Positions 59,332 to 64,000 of a stretch of DNA of 64,000 bases are shown here, in pieces (position 1 is the stretch's first letter; every line of letters starts with the position of its first letter). The stretch comes from Actinokineospora globicatena (GTDB lineage Bacteria; Actinomycetota; Actinomycetes; Mycobacteriales; Pseudonocardiaceae): assembly GCF_024171945.1 (NCBI RefSeq), contig NZ_JAMTCR010000007.1:186001-250000 (forward strand), given 5' to 3'. The notes under the pieces were generated by a model that saw nothing but the letters and a program-made list of their open reading frames with translations, searched no databases and was not told the origin of the DNA. The position numbers and the translations under genes are program-made.

Positions 59332-59478
59332 TGCCGCGATCACGCACTACCGCCGCGCACCGCGCTGGGGGAGGTCGACGCGGCGCATGAGGTGTGGCGG
59401 GCGGCGGTACGGCTCTACCGCGAACAGGGCCGCGACGATGAGGCGGACCGTGTCCAGGCGCGACTCGATGGCGTCTGA
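59332..59478 (+). pseudogene. remnant of the C-terminus of a TPR-containing regulator
   Basis: The frame ending at TGA 59476-59478 reads LGEVDAAHEVWRAAVRLYRE followed by QGRDDEADRVQARLDGV, the usual last TPR helices of large AfsR/LuxR-type regulators. No start or upstream continuation is present; the preceding bases do not continue the protein. It is a short leftover of a lost gene. Confidence 0.45.
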
Positions 59479-59565
59479 GCGGACGTCCGTTAAGCCCGGG
59501 CGGGGGTTTGCAGCGGCCGGTCACTGGGCCGAACGGGACGTAAGGGGACCGCGTTGAGGTCTTGA

Positions 59566-59595
59566 AGGGCGTGAGTGGGGCTCCACTCACGCCCT
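59566..59595. terminator. hairpin terminator
   Basis: A 13-bp perfect stem (AGGGCGTGAGTGG and complement) with a 4-nt loop, about 90 bp after the regulator remnant and 240 bp beyond the response regulator stop. It may be the old terminator of the lost gene. Confidence 0.65.
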
Positions 59596-59677
59596 CGCAC
59601 GGTGGCCAGGCCGGCCAGGTTCGCTGGTGGAGCGCGAGGTGCGGTGCGTGGCGGTCGGGGGCGCAAGATCAACCGTG

Positions 59678-59770
59678 CTGAGCAGCCCCCGATATACAGC
59701 TTACCGGGGAGTGTGGGTGGGGTGAGGCGGTGAAAGTTGGGGCTGTGGATGAGTTCGAGGGTTGTGGATG
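59678..59770. repeat. second intergenic copy of the dispersed ~95-bp element
   Basis: It opens with CTGAGCAGCCCCCGATA and ends with GGGCTGTGGATGAG and GGTTGTGGATGG, matching both ends of the copies at 12236-12900 and 14637-14730. The centre differs. It lies in the gap before the two-component system. Confidence 0.7.
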
Positions 59771-59836
59771 GCTGGGGTCGTGGGCAGGGGGGCTCTGGCG
59801 GTGTGGGCCGGGATGCGGTCCGGTTGGGGTGGGGGC

Positions 59837-60475
59837 TTAGGGGACGAGGCCGTGGCAGTAGGCGTAGACGACGGCGTGGACTCGGTCGCGGAGGGAGAGT
59901 TTGGCGAGGACTCGGGAGACGTGGGTCTTGACGGTTTCCTCGCCGATGGTGAGGCGGGCGGCGATCTCGGCGTTGCTGAGGGCCTCGGCGAGCAGGAGGA
60001 GGACCTCGTGCTCGCGGGTGGTGAGGCGGGGGTGGGTGGCGTCGGTGGGGCGGATGCTGTCGGTGAAGCGGGTGGCGAGGCGGCGGGTGACGGAGGGGTC
60101 GATGAGGGCGTCGCCCCGGGCCGCCACGCGGATGGCGGAGATCATCTCCTCCGGGGGCAGGCTCTTGAGCAGGAAGCCGCTGGCACCGGCGCGGAGGGCG
60201 CGGTAGACGTACTCGTCGAGGTCGTAGGTGGTGAGGATGAGGACCTTGGTGTGGTCGTTGGCGACGATCGCGGCGGTGGCGGCCAAGCCGTCCATCCGGG
60301 GCATGCGGACGTCGAGGACGGCGACGTCGGGGGCGTGCCTGCGGGCCTGGTCCACGGCGGCGGCCCCGTCGGCGGCCTCGGCGACGCAGGTCAGGTCCGG
60401 TTGCGTGTCCAGGACCGCGCGCAGGCCGGAGCGGAACATCGCGTGGTCGTCGGCGAGCAGCACGGTGATCGACAT
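59837..60475 (-). CDS. NarL/FixJ-family response regulator
   Basis: A protein of 212 residues from the ATG at 60475. The receiver has ADDHAMFRSGL at the N-terminus, phospho-accepting Asp in AVLDVRMPRMDG (about 54), the TT pair in LILTTYD and Lys in GFLLKSLPPE. The LuxR-type helix-turn-helix is at about 150-205 (LTTREHEVLLLLAEALSNAE, GEETVKTHVSRVLAKL). It starts one base after the kinase stop, so the two genes are translationally coupled. Unlike the module at 0.9-3.9 kb, this pair is complete. Confidence 0.95.
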   Translation of the reverse strand: MSITVLLADDHAMFRSGLRAVLDTQPDLTCVAEAADGAAAVDQARRHAPDVAVLDVRMPRMDGLAATAAIVANDHTKVLILTTYDLDEYVYRALRAGASGFLLKSLPPEEMISAIRVAARGDALIDPSVTRRLATRFTDSIRPTDATHPRLTTREHEVLLLLAEALSNAEIAARLTIGEETVKTHVSRVLAKLSLRDRVHAVVYAYCHGLVP

Positions 60476-60476
60476 G

Positions 60477-61628
60477 TCAGGACTCCCCCAGGACGAGCGG
60501 CACGTCGACCCGGACCATCCACTGTGGACCGCTGGGGCCGCACTCCACGATAGCGCCGATCAGGGCGGCGCGGTGGCGGATCCCGGCGAGACCCCGGTGC
60601 CCGACGTCGGCCGGTCGACCGGCGCCCAGGTCGTTGGTGACGGTCAACCGCAGGCTCGTCGTGGTGCGGGTCAGCTCGACCACGGCCTCACGGCGACCAC
60701 CGTGGCGCAGGGCGTTGGTCAGGGCCTCCTGCACGATCCGGTACAGCGCGATGTCCACCGAGCGGGGCACGGCGACGGCGGGACCGGCGGTCACCAGGCG
60801 GGTGGGCAGACCGGCGGCGCGGATGAGGTCCACCAGGTCGTCCAGGTCGTCGAGCCCGGGTTGGGTCGCGCTGTCATCGCCGTGGTGGAGCAGGTCCAGC
60901 AGGGTCCGGAGGCTGGCCATGGCGGACCGGCTGGCGGTCTCCACAGCGGTCAGGGAGTCGCGGAGCCGGTCCTCCGGGCGGTCGCGCAACGCGAGGCGGG
61001 CGGCCCCGGCGTGGACGTTGATGGCGCTGACGTGGTGGGAGATCACGTCGTGCAGGTCGCGGGCGATGGCGGTGCGCTCCCGGGTGACGGCGGCGCGGAC
61101 CACCTCGCGCTCCTCGGCCTGACGGGTGGCCTCGCGGCGCTCCAGGTCGGCCAGGTGACCGCGCCTGGCGGTGGTGTTGCGCCCGACCAGCCACGGCAGC
61201 AGGGCGCTGGCCAGCACGTTGAGGATCGTCAGCCACCAGTTCCCGCTGTAGGCGAACCGCTCGGCCATGAGCCCGGCCCCGAGGACCGCCAGCGCCGCGA
61301 ACGCCTCGGCCGTGCCCAACCACGCACCCGCCCGGTAGCCCGCAACGAGGAGCCCCACCTCGTTGATGTTCGAGTACGGCTGCGCCAGCAAGAACGGCCC
61401 GATCCCGTGCACCAGCGCGTGCGCGAGGGCCACCGCGCCGGACCACCGAGCCGGGGTGGCCAACGCCGCGTCAACGACAACCGCCAACCCGAGCGCCACC
61501 CACCCGACCCACACGGACAACGCCCACGGGCACACGACCAGGAGCACCCCGACATCGGCGCAGACGCACAACAACGCCACAACCAGCGCCTGCCGCCTCA
61601 GCACCACCGCCGTGTCCCGCACCCCCAC
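60477..61628 (-). CDS. sensor histidine kinase (HisKA_3 type)
   Basis: A protein of 383 residues; the start is GTG at 61628, with another GTG at 61622. About five membrane segments fill residues 10-150. The phospho-accepting His is in RERTAIARDLHDVISHHVSA (about 195-214). The ATPase has an N box with IVQEALTNALRHGG and a G2-type block GHRGLAGIRHRA; the G1 box is shortened to NDLGAG. It pairs with the response regulator immediately downstream. The signal is unknown. Confidence 0.94.
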   Translation of the reverse strand: MGVRDTAVVLRRQALVVALLCVCADVGVLLVVCPWALSVWVGWVALGLAVVVDAALATPARWSGAVALAHALVHGIGPFLLAQPYSNINEVGLLVAGYRAGAWLGTAEAFAALAVLGAGLMAERFAYSGNWWLTILNVLASALLPWLVGRNTTARRGHLADLERREATRQAEEREVVRAAVTRERTAIARDLHDVISHHVSAINVHAGAARLALRDRPEDRLRDSLTAVETASRSAMASLRTLLDLLHHGDDSATQPGLDDLDDLVDLIRAAGLPTRLVTAGPAVAVPRSVDIALYRIVQEALTNALRHGGRREAVVELTRTTTSLRLTVTNDLGAGRPADVGHRGLAGIRHRAALIGAIVECGPSGPQWMVRVDVPLVLGES

Positions 61629-61669
61629 AGCTTGTCAGTCCCCTGACCGGTCCCGGCGGACGGCGTTGG

Positions 61670-64000
61670 TCAGGTCCGGCGGCGGGTGCGGATCACCAGG
61701 GCGGCGCCGAGGAGGGTCAGGCCGAGGCCCGCGAGGAGGACCATGCCGACCGGGGAACCGGTTCGGGGCAGGCCCTGGACAGGTCCCTGGGCGGACGGCG
61801 GTTGGGTGACCGGGGGTGCTGGGCGGGGTGTGGTGGACAGCGAGGTGTGGCAAAGCGGGTCGGGGGAATCCTGCGGGCAGTTGCTGGCCGCGCCAGGTAG
61901 GACTACCGAGTTGCTGAGGGTGCCGTCGCCGGTGGGTGGGCTGTTGGTGCGGGCGGAGTAGGTGATGACCGTGGTCTCGCCGAGTTCGAGGGAGCCGGTC
62001 CATGTCAGCAAGGTGCCGTCTAGCGCCACACTGCCCAGGGTCGCCTTCGCGTCACCTACGTAGGTGGCGTCGTCGAGGATCGCGGTGAGGTCGTCGGTAA
62101 GAGTGCGCGAGTACACGCCACCTCCCTTGTTGGACAGGGTGATGGTGTAGGTGGCGGTGCCGCCCGGCTCGATTCTGGGTGTGGGCGCTACCTCCTTCTT
62201 CGCCCGTAGAGCCTCCACACCGAAGGAGACGGAGCAGCCCCGGCCGCCGCCCTTCGGTGAGCAGTCGCTGCCAGGGCCCGTGGATCGGACGGTGTTGTGG
62301 AGAGCGCCGTCGCCAATGACGTCCTTGATGGTGACGCTGAAGGTAACCCGCACGGACTCCCCTATGCGCAACGCGCCGTCCCACCGCACCACGGGCGCCG
62401 CGTAGGAGGGCGTGCCCGTTGTTGCTACCGCGTCGTTGTTGTAGACAGCGTCGTCGAGCACCAGGGACAAGTCGTCAGTGAGGTCCAAGCCCGTCAGGTG
62501 CTCGGTGCCCCGGTTCGTCAACCCCAGCTCATAGGTGACTTTGCTGCCGAGAGTGGGGACGTCGGAGTCGAAGTAGTAGCGCTTGACCACTGTGACCGCG
62601 GGCTTGGTGAGGCTGACCGTGCAGTCAGGCGAGACCGACCCCGTCTTGCAGTTGCTGCCTGGCCCCGGCGATACGACTGTGTTGATGATCCGCGAGTCAC
62701 CGGTAGCCGGATCGTTGACGTGCACGGTGTAAGTGACCCGGGCGGTCTGTCCTATGGCTAGGTCACCGACCCAGACCATCTTGTTCTCGACCCGGGTGAC
62801 GGTCCCACTGGTCGCGGCAGCGTCACCAACGTAGGTGGCATCGTCGAGAACGCCGCTGAGGTCGTCAATCGCGGTCTGGCTAGGCAGGTCTACCTTCCCG
62901 GTGTTGGTGACAGCGACGGTGTAGGTGACGTCCTGACCCGGGACGGCACGCCCAACCGCGGAAGACGTCTTGGTGACGTGGATGGCCGGTAGGGGAAGCG
63001 CGACCACGCAGCCGGGGTTGGTCGAAGCCGCACGGCACGCGCTGCCCGGCCCGTTGGAGATGATGGTGTTGACCAGCTGGCCGTTGCCGGTCGGCGGGTC
63101 GGACAGGGTGACCGAGTAGGTGACGGTCGCGACCGCGCCCACCACCAGGTCTCCCGTCCAGGCCAACCCGTTGACGGCGGAGGTGACGATCCCGGACGTG
63201 GCCGTGGCCCCGTTGAAGGTGGCGTCGTCGATCACGTCGGCGAAGTCGTCGGTGAACATCAGCCCGGTCAGGTCGACGGCACCGGTGTTGGTGACCCGGA
63301 TCGTGTAGGTGACGGTGTCGCCGGGCTTGGGGTCGAGCAGGTCGGCCGTCTTCACGAACTCCGACGACCGGACGAGCAGGGTGACCCCGCACCGGCTGTC
63401 GGTCGACCCCGGCGCGCAGTTGGTCGCTGGACTGTTGGCGACAACGGCGTTGACTAGGCGTCCGTCCCCGCGTTTGTCCAAGAGCACGCTGTAGGTGACA
63501 ACGGTGCTCTCACCGAAGGGAACGTCACCGGTCCACGACAGCGTTGTCCCCGCAAGCGACACCGAGCCTCGGGTAGCGCTACCGGATACGTAGGTGCCGT
63601 CGTCCAAGACCCGGCTGAGGTCGTCGGTGAAGGTCTGGCCGAGCAAGTCGATGCCGCCGGTGTTGGTGTACCGCACGGTGTAGGTGACGGTATCTCCGCC
63701 GACCGGGTTCGGAGTGTCGGAGGTCTTGCTTAGCTCTGCCCGCGCAGGCTCGGTGCGCACCAAGAGGTTGACCTCGGTCAACGTGATCACGTCGCCGGTA
63801 GTGCCAGCGTCGACCCGCAGCGTCGTGGACCCGGGGGTGAGGTTGCCGGTAAGGGTGTCGATGTCGAGTGCGACGCCCGCGGAGGAGTCGGCCCAGTCGG
63901 CGGGCGCGGCGGCGAGGCCGGGCTGGTCCGTGGCCAGCGTCTCGCCGGAGAGCGCCGGGTCGCCCTGGATGGCGACGTAGGTCAGCCGGGCGGCGGTGCT
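61670..64000 (-). CDS. LPXTG-anchored surface protein with DUF11 repeats (start outside window)
   Basis: The frame is open to the right edge, so at least 776 residues are present and the N-terminus is missing. Five DUF11 repeats of about 115-125 residues follow one another, each with an opening like KTSDTPNPVGGDTVTYTV and blocks such as FTDDLSRVLDDGTYV and LSWTGDV, and most with a Cys pair (NCAPGSTDSRCGV). The C-terminus has a Pro-rich spacer, the sortase motif LPRTG, a hydrophobic segment and the basic tail IRTRRRT, so the protein is attached to the cell wall. The part before the repeats (LTYVAIQGDPALSGE) reads as another beta domain. It is probably a stalk-like adhesin or spacer protein. 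Confidence 0.93.
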   Translation of the reverse strand, partial: STAARLTYVAIQGDPALSGETLATDQPGLAAAPADWADSSAGVALDIDTLTGNLTPGSTTLRVDAGTTGDVITLTEVNLLVRTEPARAELSKTSDTPNPVGGDTVTYTVRYTNTGGIDLLGQTFTDDLSRVLDDGTYVSGSATRGSVSLAGTTLSWTGDVPFGESTVVTYSVLLDKRGDGRLVNAVVANSPATNCAPGSTDSRCGVTLLVRSSEFVKTADLLDPKPGDTVTYTIRVTNTGAVDLTGLMFTDDFADVIDDATFNGATATSGIVTSAVNGLAWTGDLVVGAVATVTYSVTLSDPPTGNGQLVNTIISNGPGSACRAASTNPGCVVALPLPAIHVTKTSSAVGRAVPGQDVTYTVAVTNTGKVDLPSQTAIDDLSGVLDDATYVGDAAATSGTVTRVENKMVWVGDLAIGQTARVTYTVHVNDPATGDSRIINTVVSPGPGSNCKTGSVSPDCTVSLTKPAVTVVKRYYFDSDVPTLGSKVTYELGLTNRGTEHLTGLDLTDDLSLVLDDAVYNNDAVATTGTPSYAAPVVRWDGALRIGESVRVTFSVTIKDVIGDGALHNTVRSTGPGSDCSPKGGGRGCSVSFGVEALRAKKEVAPTPRIEPGGTATYTITLSNKGGGVYSRTLTDDLTAILDDATYVGDAKATLGSVALDGTLLTWTGSLELGETTVITYSARTNSPPTGDGTLSNSVVLPGAASNCPQDSPDPLCHTSLSTTPRPAPPVTQPPSAQGPVQGLPRTGSPVGMVLLAGLGLTLLGAALVIRTRRRT

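Overview
The window is high-GC DNA with dense coding on both strands, many GTG and TTG starts, XRE regulators of the DUF5753 type paired with a DUF397 protein, a type VII (ESX) secretion locus with mycosin, EccB, EccC and EccD but no EccE, many secreted peptidases and an LPXTG surface protein. This points to a mycelial actinomycete, most likely of the Pseudonocardiaceae. The family assignment is inference. I saw no rRNA, tRNA, CRISPR array or insertion sequence.

Layout. 1-0.9 kb: the end of a sensor kinase gene and a DUF4291 gene. 0.9-6.2 kb: a signalling module made of a response regulator, two kinase-like proteins that both lack the phospho-accepting histidine (one carries a degenerate dynamin-type GTPase domain) and, divergently, an Hsp70 fused through a membrane segment to a beta-propeller. 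A perfect 20-bp palindrome lies in the divergent promoter region. 6.2-8.1 kb: a secreted subtilisin. 8.3-14.2 kb: a two-gene operon for an EccA-like double AAA+ protein with a beta-helix N-terminus and a large repeat-containing protein with a degenerate ADP-ribosyltransferase-like end. 14.2-24 kb: accessory genes (DUF397/XRE pair, a second XRE, GNAT, a membrane NACHT NTPase, an esterase, an M4 peptidase) and a decayed methyltransferase gene. 24.4-25.8 kb: a GAF-ANTAR regulator and a DUF6292-like protein.

25.9-49.5 kb is the main type VII locus. On the minus strand it has EccD; then EccB, two small WXG-type proteins, a third small protein and a glycine-rich PPE-like substrate; then a YbaB-like protein, another small ESX protein and a 3687-residue protein with two papain-fold (glutamine deamidase-type) domains. 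On the plus strand it has EccC and a mycosin whose catalytic serine is replaced by glutamate. The start of every transcription unit of this system, including the distant EccA-like operon, carries the same two-block element TGAAC-18 nt-CGTGT, which looks like a promoter for one ECF sigma factor. An ECF sigma gene without an adjacent anti-sigma gene lies directly after the mycosin, and a near copy (18 of 20 bases) of the 20-bp palindrome sits about 140 bp before its start.

50-64 kb: a small secreted protein, a DUF2306 membrane protein, an M6 (immune inhibitor A-type) peptidase, a SnoaL-like protein, a lone sigma region 4 protein, an Rsm22-type methyltransferase, a four-gene membrane operon with YtkA/FixH-like proteins, a NarL-type two-component system, and the C-terminal part of an LPXTG-anchored protein with DUF11 repeats that runs off the right edge.

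A dispersed element of about 95 bp with two DnaA-box-like sequences occurs four times inside the repeat-containing gene at 12.2-12.9 kb, where it encodes a protein repeat, and twice between genes (14.6 and 59.7 kb).
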